This document shows, one piece after another, positions 1 to 11,630 of a DNA stretch of 64,000 bases. A program made the position numbers and the translations under genes. Below the pieces are notes generated by a model that was not told the origin of the DNA, made no database searches, and saw nothing but the letters and a program-made list of their open reading frames with translations. The DNA is from Uliginosibacterium aquaticum. GTDB lineage: Bacteria; Pseudomonadota; Gammaproteobacteria; Burkholderiales; Rhodocyclaceae. Each line of letters starts with the position of its first letter. Position 1 is the stretch's first letter. The stretch covers positions 1,116,001 through 1,180,000 of the forward strand of contig NZ_JABCSC020000001.1 of the NCBI RefSeq assembly GCF_012972705.2, written 5' to 3'.

Positions 1-390
1 GTTGGCATGCAGATGCTCTTCGATCACAGCGAAGAGGGTGACACGCTGGGCCTCGGTTTCATCCCGGGGCAGGTCAAGCGCTTTGCTGATGGCATGAGCG
101 GGCCGGATGGCTTGCGTCTGAAGGTGCCGCATATGGGCTGGAACCGGGTTGATCCCACGCGTGCTCATCCTCTGTGGGCGGGTATCGAACCGGGGGCACG
201 CTTCTACTTCGTGCATAGCTACTACTGTCAGCCCGATGATGGGTCGGCGAGCGCGGCGACGACTGATTACGGCCTGCGCTTTACCTCGGCGGTGGCCCAA
301 GCTAATATTTTTTCAGTTCAGTTCCATCCGGAAAAGAGCGCTGCAGCCGGCCTGCAACTGCTTTCCAACTTCGTGAACTGGCAGCCCTGA
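1..390 (+). CDS. hisH: Imidazole glycerol phosphate synthase, glutaminase subunit (3' part)
   Basis: This is the C-terminal part of HisH, the glutamine amidotransferase that feeds ammonia to HisF in histidine synthesis. The window opens at the VGMQ of the nucleophile elbow, so the catalytic Cys lies just outside on the left. The His and Glu of the catalytic triad are visible in VQFHPEKS near the C terminus, and the FVHSYY motif typical of the family is present. The reading frame is open from base 1 and about 129 residues are visible, against about 200-215 for a full HisH. It is followed 80 bases later by hisA on the same strand, the usual order of a his operon. The assignment is firm; only the 5' end is missing. 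Confidence 0.95.
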   Translation, partial: VGMQMLFDHSEEGDTLGLGFIPGQVKRFADGMSGPDGLRLKVPHMGWNRVDPTRAHPLWAGIEPGARFYFVHSYYCQPDDGSASAATTDYGLRFTSAVAQANIFSVQFHPEKSAAAGLQLLSNFVNWQP

Positions 391-470
391 GCCTGACCCA
401 TAAGGAACGCCCGGATCCTCCGGAATCACTTCACCGCTTGCCTCCAAGCGCTTACGCCCCCTGAAAAATC

Positions 471-1220
471 ATGCTGCTCATTCCCGCGATTGACCTCAAA
501 GACGGCCACTGCGTTCGCCTGCGCCAAGGCGAGATGGAAGGTGCCACGGTCTTCTCCGAAGACCCTCGCGCCATGGCCCGGATGTGGCTCGATAAAGGCG
601 CACGTCGCCTGCATCTGGTCGATCTGAATGGCGCTTTTGCTGGCAAACCCAAGAACGAAGCGGTCATCAAGGCCATCTGCGAGGAAGTCGGCGACGACAT
701 CCCGGTGCAACTGGGTGGTGGCATCCGCGATCTGGATACCATCGAGCGCTATCTGGACGACGGTATCAGCTATGTGATCATTGGCACTGCTGCGGTCAAG
801 AACCCTGGCTTCCTTCACGACGCCTGCAGCGCCTTTCCGGGCCATATCATCGTTGGTCTGGATGCCAAGGACGGCAAGGTGGCTGTCGATGGCTGGTCCA
901 AACTGACCGGGCACGACGTGATTGATCTGGCCAAAAAATTCGAGGACTACGGTGTCGAGTCCGTGATCTATACCGATATCGGCCGCGATGGCATGCTGTC
1001 CGGCGTGAACATCGAGGCGACCGTGAAACTGGCTCAGGCCCTGCGCATTCCGGTGATCGCCAGCGGCGGCATCACCGATCTGAAGGATATTGATGCGCTG
1101 TGTGCTGTCGAGTCTGAAGGCATCATGGGTGCCATTACTGGCCGGGCCATCTACGAAGGCACGCTGGATTTCGAAGCGGCTCAGGCGCGTGCCGATGAAC
1201 TCAATGGCGAGGCTGACTGA
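471..1220 (+). CDS. hisA: Phosphoribosylformimino-5-aminoimidazole carboxamide ribotide isomerase
   Basis: HisA catalyses the Amadori isomerisation of ProFAR to PRFAR, the fourth step of histidine biosynthesis, in the cytoplasm. The 249 residues match the family length and form a (beta/alpha)8 barrel. The two catalytic aspartates are visible as D8 in IPAIDLKDG and D131 in GLDAKDG. The phosphate-binding motifs QLGGGIR and SGGI are also present. The start is ATG at the beginning of MLLIPAIDL, as in homologues. hisF begins only three bases after the stop, so the two are almost certainly co-transcribed and translationally linked. Confidence 0.97.
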   Translation: MLLIPAIDLKDGHCVRLRQGEMEGATVFSEDPRAMARMWLDKGARRLHLVDLNGAFAGKPKNEAVIKAICEEVGDDIPVQLGGGIRDLDTIERYLDDGISYVIIGTAAVKNPGFLHDACSAFPGHIIVGLDAKDGKVAVDGWSKLTGHDVIDLAKKFEDYGVESVIYTDIGRDGMLSGVNIEATVKLAQALRIPVIASGGITDLKDIDALCAVESEGIMGAITGRAIYEGTLDFEAAQARADELNGEAD

Positions 1221-1223
1221 TCA

Positions 1224-1982
1224 ATGCTCGCCAAACGCATCATCCCCTGTCTCGATGTCACCGCCGGACGTGTCGTCAAGGGCGTCAATTTCCTTGAGCT
1301 GCGCGACGCCGGTGATCCCGTCGAGATTGCACGCCGCTATGACGAGCAAGGGGCGGACGAGCTGACCTTTCTGGATATCACGGCGAGCTCCGACGAGCGC
1401 AACATCATGCTGCATATCGTCGAACAGGTGGCCAACCAGGTTTTTATTCCGCTAACGGTGGGCGGTGGCGTGCGCTGTGTTGAAGATGTTCGACGCCTGC
1501 TCAATGCCGGTGCGGACAAGGTCAGCATGAACAGCGCTGCGGTATACAACCCCGATCTGGTGGCCGAAGCCTCCGGCAAGGTTGGTAATCAGTGCATCGT
1601 GGTGGCGATAGATGCCAAGCAGACTGCGCCGGGCAAGTGGGGGGTATTCACTCACGGCGGACGCAAGCTCACCGAGCTGGATGCCATCGAATGGGCCCAG
1701 CGCGTCGAAAAGCTTGGCGCCGGTGAAATCCTTTTGACCAGCATGGATCGTGACGGCACCAAGATCGGTTTTGATCTGGCGCTGACCCGCGCAATCTCTG
1801 ACGCGGTGAATATCCCGGTGATTGCGAGTGGTGGCGTGGGCAATCTGCAGCACCTCACGGATGGGGTGATCGAAGGTCGGGCGGATGCAGTGCTGGCGGC
1901 GAGCATCTTTCACTACGGTGAGTACACCGTTCGGCAGGCCAAGGAATACATGCGCGAACGCGGCGTGGAGGTGAGACTGTGA
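1224..1982 (+). CDS. hisF: Imidazole glycerol phosphate synthase, cyclase subunit
   Basis: HisF pairs with HisH and uses the ammonia it supplies to convert PRFAR to imidazole glycerol phosphate and AICAR. The protein has 252 residues, the usual length. The catalytic aspartates are D11 in IPCLDV and D130 in VAIDAKQ. The phosphate-binding loops VGGGVR and SGGVG of the half-barrel repeats are clear. The gene overlaps hisI by four bases (GTGA), a sign of translational coupling, and follows hisA by three bases. Confidence 0.97.
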   Translation: MLAKRIIPCLDVTAGRVVKGVNFLELRDAGDPVEIARRYDEQGADELTFLDITASSDERNIMLHIVEQVANQVFIPLTVGGGVRCVEDVRRLLNAGADKVSMNSAAVYNPDLVAEASGKVGNQCIVVAIDAKQTAPGKWGVFTHGGRKLTELDAIEWAQRVEKLGAGEILLTSMDRDGTKIGFDLALTRAISDAVNIPVIASGGVGNLQHLTDGVIEGRADAVLAASIFHYGEYTVRQAKEYMRERGVEVRL

Positions 1983-2380
1983 GCGAAGACAGCCGCTGGC
2001 TCAATGATGTGGTGTGGGATGAGCAGGGCCTGGTGCCGGCTATTGCTCAGGATGCGGATACCGGCGAAGTGCTGATGTTTGCCTGGATGAATCGCGAGGC
2101 GCTGGCGCTGACAGCTGAAAAGCGCGAGGCCGTGTATTGGTCGCGCTCCCGGCGCAAGCTGTGGCACAAGGGCGAGGAGTCCGGCCATACTCAGCGCGTA
2201 CGCGAAATCCGTATGGATTGTGATGGTGATGTCGTTCTGCTGAAGATTGAGCAGGTGGGAGGCATCGCTTGTCACACCGGCCGCCGCAGCTGCTTCTTCC
2301 AGCGTCATCTGGATGGTGGCGGTTGGGAAGACGTCGAGCCGGTTCTGAAAGATCCGGCCGAGATTTACGCCAAGAAATAA
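1979..2380 (+). CDS. hisI: Phosphoribosyl-AMP cyclohydrolase
   Basis: HisI opens the adenine ring of phosphoribosyl-AMP, the third step of histidine synthesis. The protein has 133 residues and is the stand-alone form, not fused to HisE. The metal-binding signature is intact: aspartates in MDCDGD and cysteines in [12 protein letters not shown], which bind Mg and Zn in the family. The start is a GTG overlapping the hisF stop codon by four bases. This overlap and the following hisE 20 bases later place it inside the operon. Confidence 0.96.
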   Translation: MSEDSRWLNDVVWDEQGLVPAIAQDADTGEVLMFAWMNREALALTAEKREAVYWSRSRRKLWHKGEESGHTQRVREIRMDCDGDVVLLKIEQVGGIACHTGRRSCFFQRHLDGGGWEDVEPVLKDPAEIYAKK

Positions 2381-2400
2381 TCCTGTAAAAGGCCTCAGCC

Positions 2401-2724
2401 ATGATTGATCCGGAAGTTCTGCAACGCCTGTCGGCGACGCTTGAAGCGCGGAAATCCGCACCGCCCGAGTCGTCCTATGTTTCCAGCCTGTACGCCAAGG
2501 GAACTGACGCGATCTGCAAAAAAGTGGCCGAAGAGGCTGCCGAAACCATCATGGCAGCCAAGGATGGGGATCTGCGCCACATCGTGTATGAAGTTACCGA
2601 CCTGTGGTTCCACTCGCTGATCCTGTTGTCGCAGTTCGGTTTGTCGGCGGATGACGTGCTGGGCGAGTTTCGCCGGCGCGAAGGCATTTCAGGCATAGAA
2701 GAAAAGAATTCCCGCAAATCATGA
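2401..2724 (+). CDS. hisE: Phosphoribosyl-ATP pyrophosphatase
   Basis: HisE hydrolyses phosphoribosyl-ATP to phosphoribosyl-AMP and pyrophosphate, the second step of the pathway. It is an all-alpha MazG-like nucleotide pyrophosphohydrolase of 107 residues. The Mg-binding acidic motifs EEAAE and EVTDL are visible, and they are the catalytic residues of this superfamily. The stop codon overlaps the start of the next gene, a HIT protein, by four bases (ATGA), so the HIT gene is probably translated with the his operon. Confidence 0.95.
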   Translation: MIDPEVLQRLSATLEARKSAPPESSYVSSLYAKGTDAICKKVAEEAAETIMAAKDGDLRHIVYEVTDLWFHSLILLSQFGLSADDVLGEFRRREGISGIEEKNSRKS

Positions 2725-3065
2725 GCGACTGTATTTTCTGCCGCATTGCCCGTGGCGAGATCCCGTCCGGCAAGGTGTACGAGGATGAGGAAATCCTAGC
2801 GTTCAAGGATATCCATCCGCAGGCGCCGGTGCACGTATTGATCGTTCCTAAGAAGCACATCGCAACACTTGCGGATGCTACGCCGGAAGATGCACCGGTT
2901 CTGGGGCGCATGCTCGAACTGGCTCCGCGCATTGCCAAAGAGTTGGGGGCGGGCGAGGGCTTCCGTACCATCATCAACACCGGACGGCATGGTGGGCAGG
3001 AGGTGTATCATCTGCACCTGCACATTCTTGGCGGGCAGCCAATGCCCGCCATGCTGAAATACTGA
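2721..3065 (+). CDS. HIT family protein (HinT-like purine nucleoside phosphoramidase)
   Basis: A histidine-triad hydrolase of the HinT branch, acting on AMP-linked amines in the cytoplasm. The 114 residues contain the N-terminal [10 protein letters not shown] motif and the C-terminal active-site triad [10 protein letters not shown]. The ATG overlaps hisE by four bases and tatA follows 12 bases after the stop, so this gene bridges the his and tat genes. That arrangement is common in betaproteobacteria. The biochemical class is certain; the physiological substrate is not known from the sequence. Confidence 0.93.
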   Translation: MSDCIFCRIARGEIPSGKVYEDEEILAFKDIHPQAPVHVLIVPKKHIATLADATPEDAPVLGRMLELAPRIAKELGAGEGFRTIINTGRHGGQEVYHLHLHILGGQPMPAMLKY

Positions 3066-3293
<228 letters not shown>

Positions 3294-3314
3294 GCGGGAA
3301 GTCATTCCCGAGTG

Positions 3315-3343
3315 GGGGCGCGCGTGAGCGCCCCTTTGTTTTT
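3315..3343 (+). terminator. Rho-independent terminator or attenuator between tatA and tatB
   Basis: Stem GGGGCGC (3315-3321) pairs with GCGCCCC (3328-3334) around a six-base loop, followed by a T-rich tract at 3335-3343. Because tatB and tatC continue in the same direction it probably terminates only part of the transcripts. Confidence 0.75.
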
Positions 3344-3373
3344 GTGCTGCAGGATTGATCTGACAGGCCCGGC

Positions 3374-3883
3374 ATGTTCGATATTGGTTTTTCCGAGCTT
3401 CTTCTCATCGGCATCGTGGCGCTGGTTGTCTTCGGCCCCGAAGAGTTGCCGCGTGTGGCGCGTACAGTGGGCCATCTGCTTGGCAAGATGCGCCGCTATG
3501 TTGCAGATGTGAAGTCCGACATCAGTCGCGAAATGGAAGCTTCCGAGATGAAGACGCTGGTGGCTGATGTGCAGGAGTCTGCGCGGAGTCTGCAAGCGTC
3601 CATCAACGAGCAGGCGCAGGCTTTTCAGGCTGAGCTGTCGGCAGGAGCTGCCGCTGTCGAGCAGGAAGTCAAGGCGCTGGCCGAACCGGTGGTGCAAGAG
3701 CTGCCCCCGCCCGCCGAGACTCAAGCCGTGGCCGTGTTGCTTGAGCAAGTGCCGGCAGAGACCGTGGCTGCTGAGTCCGATCTCTTCGCCTCTTCCGAGC
3801 CCACTCCGCCGCCCCAACGCGACGACAGTCAGCTCGATCTCTTCGGAATGCCTGTCGAGTCAGTGAAAGTGCACAAGGGGTGA
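3374..3883 (+). CDS. tatB: Sec-independent protein translocase subunit TatB
   Basis: TatB works with TatC as the receptor for twin-arginine signal peptides. The 169-residue protein has the expected short N-terminal helix (MFDIGFSELLLIGIVALVVF), the GPEELP hinge, and a long amphipathic region (RVARTVGHLLGKMRRY). A Glu/Ala/Pro-rich tail of about 90 residues follows, typical of TatB and variable in sequence. Its stop codon overlaps the tatC ATG by one base (TGATG). Length and the Glu in the membrane segment distinguish it from TatA. Confidence 0.95.
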   Translation: MFDIGFSELLLIGIVALVVFGPEELPRVARTVGHLLGKMRRYVADVKSDISREMEASEMKTLVADVQESARSLQASINEQAQAFQAELSAGAAAVEQEVKALAEPVVQELPPPAETQAVAVLLEQVPAETVAAESDLFASSEPTPPPQRDDSQLDLFGMPVESVKVHKG

Positions 3884-4608
3884 TGGGCGTGGATTCGCAA
3901 GAAAGCTTCATTTCCCATCTGGTCGAGCTGCGCAATCGCCTGATCTATTCCTTGCTGGCCGTGCTGGTGGTTTTCCTGTGTCTGGTGTGGTGGGCCAAGG
4001 ATCTCTACGCGTTGATGGCAGCGCCTTTGCTGGCCGTACTGCCGCAAGGCGGGCAGATGATTGCGACAGACGTAGTGGGCGTCTTTCTGGTGCCGATCAA
4101 GGTGGTGGCTTGGCTCTCCTTGCTGATTGCTATGCCTTTCATCCTCTTTCAGGCCTGGTCCTTCATTGCCCCGGGCCTGTATGCCCATGAGAAGCGTCTG
4201 GCTTTGCCGCTGCTGGTCGCGAGCTGTCTGCTCTTCGTGTGCGGCATGGCTTTCGCCTATTTCATCTTTTTTCCGGGCATGTTCAAGGTCATGGCCAGCT
4301 TCACGCCCGAGGGCGTAGCTTGGATGACTGATATCGACAAGTACCTGAGCTTCGTGATGGGCATGTTCCTCGCGTTCGGTGCGACTTTCGAGGTGCCTGT
4401 GGCAGTCGTGCTGTTGGTTGCATTGGGGATCGTAACGACCGCCAAATTGGCTGAAGCGCGGCGTTTCGTGATCGTGGGGGCATTCGTGGTCGCCGCTGTT
4501 GTTACGCCTCCAGACGTTGCTTCGCAATTCATGCTGGCCGTGCCGATGTGCCTGCTGTATGAAGTTGGCATTCTAGTGGCGCGCATGCTGGAGCGCTCGC
4601 GCAGCTGA
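3883..4608 (+). CDS. tatC: Sec-independent protein translocase subunit TatC
   Basis: TatC is the six-helix core of the Tat receptor complex. The protein of 241 residues has the N-terminal SHLVELRNRL motif, which is the signal-peptide binding region, and six hydrophobic segments. The conserved periplasmic and cytoplasmic loops, including PFILFQAWSFIAPGLY, are present. The start used here is the ATG sharing a base with the tatB stop; a GTG three bases upstream is possible. It converges on the HtrA-type protease gene with only 36 bases between the stops. Confidence 0.96.
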   Translation: MGVDSQESFISHLVELRNRLIYSLLAVLVVFLCLVWWAKDLYALMAAPLLAVLPQGGQMIATDVVGVFLVPIKVVAWLSLLIAMPFILFQAWSFIAPGLYAHEKRLALPLLVASCLLFVCGMAFAYFIFFPGMFKVMASFTPEGVAWMTDIDKYLSFVMGMFLAFGATFEVPVAVVLLVALGIVTTAKLAEARRFVIVGAFVVAAVVTPPDVASQFMLAVPMCLLYEVGILVARMLERSRS

Positions 4609-4644
4609 GTCTGCCGCCAGGCGTTCGAGCTGCGCCGGCTGGCT

Positions 4645-5808
<1,164 letters not shown>

Positions 5809-5863
5809 AATTCACCGTTCGCAGACGCGCTGTCTGCCGTGATCAAGTGCAGGGAGAGTTGTC

Positions 5864-6610
5864 ATGGACCGCCAGGAACTCCAGAGCATTCTGGATACGC
5901 TGCTTGAGTGCGGCCGCTTCAACGATTATTGCCCAAACGGTTTGCAGGTGGAAGGACGCGCCGGGATTGCGCGCGTGGTCTGCGGAGTGACGGCCAGTCG
6001 GGCGTTGATCGAGCGTGCCATTGCATTGCAGGCTGATGCAATCATCGTGCATCACGGTTGGTTCTGGAAGTCCGAGGACCCGCGTGTGACCGGGATTCGT
6101 CGTCAGCGCCTGGGGCTTTTGCTGGCCCACGATATCAACTTGTTCGGTTATCACTTACCGCTAGATGCGCATCCGGTGCTGGGGAACAATGTGCAGCTTG
6201 CACGGGTGCTGGGCTGGCAGGTCGAGTCGCCATGTGCGGAGCAGTCGCTTGTGTTATTGGGCAGCTTGCCGCATGCGATGCCTGCCGGTGAGGTGGCGCG
6301 CTCAGTGGCTGCCCGTCTCGCCCGTGAGCCGCTGCTGATCGCCGAGCCGCAACGTGTTGTCCGGCGTGTGGCGTGGTGCACCGGTGGCGCTCAGAGTTAC
6401 TTCGAGCACGCGATTGCTGCTGGGGTTGATCTTTTCCTGTCTGGCGAAATTTCCGAGCAAACCGTGCACCTCGCGCGTGAAACCGGTGTGGCCTACCTAG
6501 CAGCAGGGCATCATGCCACCGAGCGATATGGGGTGCAGGCATTGGCGACGTGGTTGCAGCGCGAGCATGAACTGGAAGCGATCTTCGTGGATATCGACAA
6601 TCCGGTTTGA
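5864..6610 (+). CDS. Nif3-like dinuclear metal centre protein (YbgI family)
   Basis: A member of the Nif3/YbgI family, hexameric proteins with a two-metal site. Some relatives are reported to act in metal handling or as GTP cyclohydrolase I-like enzymes. The 248 residues show the family motifs in order: NDYCPNGLQVEG, VHHGWFW with the first metal ligands, YHLPLDAHP, GEISEQTVHLA and the C-terminal GHHATERYG. The ATG follows GGGAGAG. It is divergent from the protease gene, with a short shared promoter region of 55 bases. Function remains unassigned beyond the family. Confidence 0.88.
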   Translation: MDRQELQSILDTLLECGRFNDYCPNGLQVEGRAGIARVVCGVTASRALIERAIALQADAIIVHHGWFWKSEDPRVTGIRRQRLGLLLAHDINLFGYHLPLDAHPVLGNNVQLARVLGWQVESPCAEQSLVLLGSLPHAMPAGEVARSVAARLAREPLLIAEPQRVVRRVAWCTGGAQSYFEHAIAAGVDLFLSGEISEQTVHLARETGVAYLAAGHHATERYGVQALATWLQREHELEAIFVDIDNPV

Positions 6611-6680
6611 GCGACCGGGTTTCCTCCAGAACCTGGTTCGGGGACAATGGCGTCCCGCCTCACTTTGCAAGAGAAAGTCC

Positions 6681-7157
6681 ATGAAAATCACCAAAGACAG
6701 TGCTGTAACCGTAAGCATGAAGGTCAGTACAGACAAAGGAATGCCTGTCGACGATGGCAAGCGCCCGGTTTCCTACCTGCATGGTGGTTACGACAATATC
6801 TTTGCCAAGCTGGAGGAGGCACTTGAGGGGCAAGAGCCGGGTTACCAGGTCAGCTTGTCACTAAGCGTTGAGGACTGTTTCGGCGAACGGGATGAGGCTT
6901 TGGTGCAGAGCATGCCCAAGGCCGAGTTTCCTCCCGGAGTAAAAGTCGGTGGCCAGATTCAGCGACCGGGTCCGGATGGTGAGCTGCGCTATTTCTTTGT
7001 CACCAAGATCAAGGGCCCGGTGGTTTTGCTGGATGGCAACCATCCGCTTGCCGGTCAGGCCTTGAGTTTTGTGCTCAAGGTGATTGATGTTCGCGCCGCT
7101 ACAGCCGAGGAAATTGCTCACCAGCATGTGCATGGTGAGCACGGGCATCACCACTGA
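6681..7157 (+). CDS. slyD: FKBP-type peptidyl-prolyl isomerase, SlyD-like
   Basis: A cytoplasmic FKBP-type cis-trans isomerase and chaperone of the SlyD group. The 158 residues contain the split FKBP domain (MKITKDSAVTVSMKV and the part after residue 120). The insert-in-flap chaperone domain (about 70-125) starts at LSVEDCFGERDEALVQ. A short His-rich C-terminal tail (HQHVHGEHGHHH) could bind nickel, as the longer tail of E. coli SlyD does. The start is the ATG after AAGAGAAAG; longer upstream extensions would run into the Nif3 gene. A repeat element begins directly after the stop. Confidence 0.9.
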   Translation: MKITKDSAVTVSMKVSTDKGMPVDDGKRPVSYLHGGYDNIFAKLEEALEGQEPGYQVSLSLSVEDCFGERDEALVQSMPKAEFPPGVKVGGQIQRPGPDGELRYFFVTKIKGPVVLLDGNHPLAGQALSFVLKVIDVRAATAEEIAHQHVHGEHGHHH

Positions 7158-7309
7158 GAAGCTATTCACGATTTGACGGCGAGGCCGCTCATTGATAACT
7201 GAGAGGGCTCATGCGCTGCTCGGAATCCTCATTTATCAACATAAACTCCGGTTCCTGTGCGGCTCTTCACGCTGCTGACGGCCTCTCGCTACAGATCGTG
7301 AACAGCCTC
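7158..7309. repeat. Imperfect inverted-repeat element, MITE-like
   Basis: The 152 bases directly after the slyD stop begin GAAGCTATTCACGATTTG and end, read on the other strand, GAGGCTGTTCACGATCTG. The two ends match over about 29 bases with a few differences, up to GAGGCCG and GAGGCCGT. No coding frame is visible inside. The structure suggests a small non-autonomous element or a long hairpin in the slyD 3' region. No clear target duplication was seen. Confidence 0.45.
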
Positions 7310-7367
7310 TAAGATCGATCGTGGCTGGGCAGGGGCTCCCGAGGGGGCGCCCCTGAGCAGGGCAGAC

Positions 7368-7709
7368 TCATTCAGACGAGTCGCTCCCCATGCCGCTGTT
7401 GTCATCCGGGCGGATTACCGAGCTGATCACCGAGCCGGTCTTGGTGTCGAAGTCAACGTATAGCAGAGCCTTGAATGCGGCGGTGTCCTCGGTCTTGTAG
7501 ACCAGTGACGAAGTGCCGTTGCTCCATTTCGGAGTAGCGACCGGTTTGCCGAACATCTGGATGACTTCGTCCTTGCTTTGGCCAGCCTGTATCTGCTGGG
7601 CCTGTTTCAGGCTGACAAAGCCGGGAGCCGGCTTTGGGGCTGCGGCGAAGCTGCTCGAAATGCATAGACTGGTCAGGACTGCAAAAACGATATTGCGTGT
7701 TTTGAGCAT
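7368..7709 (-). CDS. Small exported protein with BamE/SmpA-like domain
   Basis: A 113-residue protein with a Sec signal peptide (about residues 1-23, ending SSSFAAAP). The short mature domain holds KQAQQIQAGQSKDEVIQMFG and SSLVYKTE, the pattern of the outer-membrane protein assembly factor BamE/SmpA fold. There is no lipobox Cys, so it is predicted to be soluble in the periplasm, unlike BamE. The mature length is also shorter than typical BamE. The exact role is unknown. It stands alone, reading towards the repeat element after slyD. Confidence 0.6.
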   Translation of the reverse strand: MLKTRNIVFAVLTSLCISSSFAAAPKPAPGFVSLKQAQQIQAGQSKDEVIQMFGKPVATPKWSNGTSSLVYKTEDTAAFKALLYVDFDTKTGSVISSVIRPDDNSGMGSDSSE

Positions 7710-8037
7710 GATGTGACTCCTTTTTTGTTGGGGGTGTCGCCCGGAAAAGCAGCTGACACAGCCAACTTAGTCAGCATCGCGTCCAAAGTCCGGGGGCTGC
7801 CCGATGGTCGAAATAATGCCGTGTTCATTTTTATTGCCTTGCTGCATGGCCTTTTCGGTGTTTTTCTGCCATGAAGCGTACGTTGGGGATGCCCCCTGAG
7901 GCGAACGGGTTTTCCTTACTGCGCGTGGGGTTCTTGGCCTCAAACAGTCGGGATTTCACCTGATCCGGGCTAAAATGCAGCATCAGAGAGAGGCGTGGCC
8001 GGGTGGCTGCGCCTTGTGTTTTTTTAAGGTTGAATAC
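7710..8037. other. Intergenic region, no gene seen
   Basis: The region separates the divergent BamE-like gene and rimO and must carry both promoters. No strong promoter pair, repeat or small coding frame could be supported. Confidence 0.5.
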
Positions 8038-9387
<1,350 letters not shown>

Positions 9388-9392
9388 GCGCC

Positions 9393-10805
9393 GTGACGCA
9401 GGCATTTCTGGCAGCGTTGCGGTCCATCGTCGGTGAGGCGAATGTGCTGACGACGGAGCCGGACTGTGCCGCCTATGAAGAAGACTGGCGTGGGCGCTAC
9501 AAGGGGCGTGCATTATGCGTCGTGCGTCCGGGCTGTACCGATGAGGTGGCTGCCGTTGTACGGGCCTGTGCGGCGGCTGGCGTGCCCATGGTGCCTCAAG
9601 GGGGCAATACCGGCCTGGTTGGTGGCGGCGTGCCACATGCAGGGGGCGATGAAGTCCTCATCTCGTTGGCACGCCTGAACCGGGTGCGCGCTGTGGACGT
9701 TGTTAATAACACCTTGACGGTGGAAGCCGGTTGTACGCTGGCTGCTGTGCAGGCTGCAGCGGCGGAGCAGGGCCGCTTGTTCCCCTTGTCCCTGGCCTCC
9801 GAGGGTTCTTGTCAGATAGCCGGCAATCTCGCCAGCAACGCTGGCGGAGTGCAGGTGCTGCGCTATGGCAACACCCGCGAGCTGACGCTGGGGCTTGAGG
9901 TTGTACTGCCTGACGGGCGGATCTGGAACGGTTTGCGTGGCTTACGCAAGGACAATACCGGCTACGATCTCAAACATCTTTTTATCGGTTCCGAAGGCAC
10001 GCTGGGCATCATTACCGCGGCCGTGCTCAAACTCTTTCCTTCCCAGAGCCGTCGTGCCGTGGCCTGGCTGGCGCTGCCGGATGCCGGGGCGGCTATCCAC
10101 TTGCTGGCGAGTTTGCGTCAGCGCGCAGGAGAGCGCCTCACGGCTTTCGAAATCGTTTGCTCGGCAGCACATGAGTTAGTGCTCCAGAAAATGCCCGGCA
10201 GCGTGCGTCCGCTGGCTGAACCTGCACCCTGGTATGCACTTGTCGAGCTGGCTGATAGTGATCTGGCAGCCGAGCTTGAAATTTTGCTTGAAACTGCGTT
10301 GAGTGAGGCGTTTGAAGCTGGCTGGGTGATTGATGCCGTGTTGGCAGGTAAGGAAAGCCAGGCTCAGGCCTTGTGGGCCTTGCGTGAAAACATTTCTGAA
10401 GCGCAGAAAAAGGACGGCATCAGCATCAAGCACGATGTGTCGGTGCCGGTCAGCGCGATTCCGGCCTTTTTGCAACAGGCAGATGCAGCGTTGGAAGCAG
10501 CCTTCCCGGGCGTGCGCATCGTGGCTTTCGGGCACGCAGGGGATGGCAATCTGCACTACAACCCCTCGATGCCGCAAGGGGGCGAAGCCAATGTGGCGTT
10601 CGTAGCCCGGACGACCGAGGTCAATCGCATCGTGCATGACATCGTGGCGGCACTGGGCGGATCGATCTCGGCCGAGCATGGTCTTGGCCAGCTCAAACGC
10701 GACGAAATCCTGCGCTACAAGAGCGAAGTCGAGATGGACATGATGCGCACCATCAAGGCCGCTTTTGATCCGCGCGGGCTGATGAATCCGGGCAAGCTTC
10801 TGTAG
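9393..10805 (+). CDS. FAD-linked oxidase, D-2-hydroxyglutarate/glycolate dehydrogenase type
   Basis: A flavoprotein of the GlcD/D-lactate dehydrogenase family that oxidises a 2-hydroxy acid. The 470 residues have an N-terminal FAD-binding PCMH domain with PQGGNTGLVGG, ASEGSCQIAGNLASNAGG and GSEGTLGIITA. The FAD-oxidase C domain carries KHDVSVPVS, FGHAGDGNLHYN and the terminal FDPRGLMNPGKLL. HAGDGNLH contains metal-binding His residues in related enzymes. The GTG start lies five bases after the rimO stop; the frame is open further upstream but inside rimO. The substrate is not set by the sequence; D-2-hydroxyglutarate is the commonest guess for this clade. Confidence 0.88.
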   Translation: MTQAFLAALRSIVGEANVLTTEPDCAAYEEDWRGRYKGRALCVVRPGCTDEVAAVVRACAAAGVPMVPQGGNTGLVGGGVPHAGGDEVLISLARLNRVRAVDVVNNTLTVEAGCTLAAVQAAAAEQGRLFPLSLASEGSCQIAGNLASNAGGVQVLRYGNTRELTLGLEVVLPDGRIWNGLRGLRKDNTGYDLKHLFIGSEGTLGIITAAVLKLFPSQSRRAVAWLALPDAGAAIHLLASLRQRAGERLTAFEIVCSAAHELVLQKMPGSVRPLAEPAPWYALVELADSDLAAELEILLETALSEAFEAGWVIDAVLAGKESQAQALWALRENISEAQKKDGISIKHDVSVPVSAIPAFLQQADAALEAAFPGVRIVAFGHAGDGNLHYNPSMPQGGEANVAFVARTTEVNRIVHDIVAALGGSISAEHGLGQLKRDEILRYKSEVEMDMMRTIKAAFDPRGLMNPGKLL

Positions 10806-10873
10806 CGGAAACGCGTCGTGCCGGGCGGCTGGATGGCGATGCGCTTTCATGCAAATAACTTCGCGAAATGGTC

Positions 10874-10902
10874 TTGACGAGGTGCCGATCGCTGTCTAGA
10901 AT
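10874..10902 (+). promoter_or_regulatory. Sigma-70 promoter of the tRNA cluster
   Basis: TTGACG (10874-10879) and TAGAAT (10897-10902) are separated by exactly 17 bases, and the first tRNA begins 18 bases downstream. This is one of the best promoter matches in the window. Confidence 0.8.
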
Positions 10903-10920
10903 CTCGCTTCTTCGCTGGAC

Positions 10921-10996
<76 letters not shown>

Positions 10997-11022
10997 CTCC
11001 AACGAAGAAAAAGCAGTACCAG

Positions 11023-11098
11023 GTCCCCATCGTCTAGAGGCCTAGGACACCGCCCTTTCACGGCGATAACCGGGGTTCGAATCCCCGTGGGGACGCCA
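11023..11098 (+). tRNA. tRNA-Glu(TTC), copy 1
   Basis: A 76-base cloverleaf with acceptor stem GTCCCCA paired to TGGGGAC, discriminator G and encoded CCA. The anticodon loop CTTTCAC gives TTC, and GGGGTTCGAATCCCC is a perfect T arm. It is identical to copy 2 at 11402-11477. Confidence 0.96.
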
Positions 11099-11167
11099 GA
11101 TTCGAGGATGTTGCAATAGCCGCGCAACGTTCAGCAGTTCAAAGGCTGCAGCTTCTGCTGTGGTCAT

Positions 11168-11244
11168 GGAGTGGTAGTTCAGTTGGTTAGAATACCGGCC
11201 TGTCACGCCGGGGGTCGCGGGTTCGAGTCCCGTCCACTCCGCCA
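11168..11244 (+). tRNA. tRNA-Asp(GTC), copy 1
   Basis: A 77-base cloverleaf with acceptor stem GGAGTGG/CCACTCC, discriminator G and encoded CCA. The anticodon stem-loop CCGGC-CTGTCAC-GCCGG gives anticodon GTC. Copy 2 is at 11545-11621. Confidence 0.96.
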
Positions 11245-11288
11245 ACTTTCGAGCCTTCCTTCGGGAAGGGTCGGGACCCTGTCGGTAC

Positions 11289-11364
<76 letters not shown>

Positions 11365-11401
11365 TTTACCGACAGCGCGCAAGTGATTGCGCACAGGCCA
11401 A

Positions 11402-11477
11402 GTCCCCATCGTCTAGAGGCCTAGGACACCGCCCTTTCACGGCGATAACCGGGGTTCGAATCCCCGTGGGGACGCCA
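11402..11477 (+). tRNA. tRNA-Glu(TTC), copy 2
   Basis: Identical in sequence to the first tRNA-Glu; anticodon TTC in loop CTTTCAC. It is separated from the preceding tRNA-Ala by 37 bases, compared with 26 in the first trio. Confidence 0.96.
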
Positions 11478-11544
11478 CAGATTCGAGGGTGCTGCAGTTT
11501 GCGGCATTCGCAAGAGCAAGGAGTGCAGTTCAGGCTGCGCTCAT

Positions 11545-11621
11545 GGAGTGGTAGTTCAGTTGGTTAGAATACCGGCCTGTCACGCCGGGGGTCGCGGGTT
11601 CGAGTCCCGTCCACTCCGCCA
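11545..11621 (+). tRNA. tRNA-Asp(GTC), copy 2
   Basis: Identical in sequence to the first tRNA-Asp; anticodon GTC. It ends the cluster directly before a strong terminator. Confidence 0.96.
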
Positions 11622-11630
11622 AAAAAAAGC

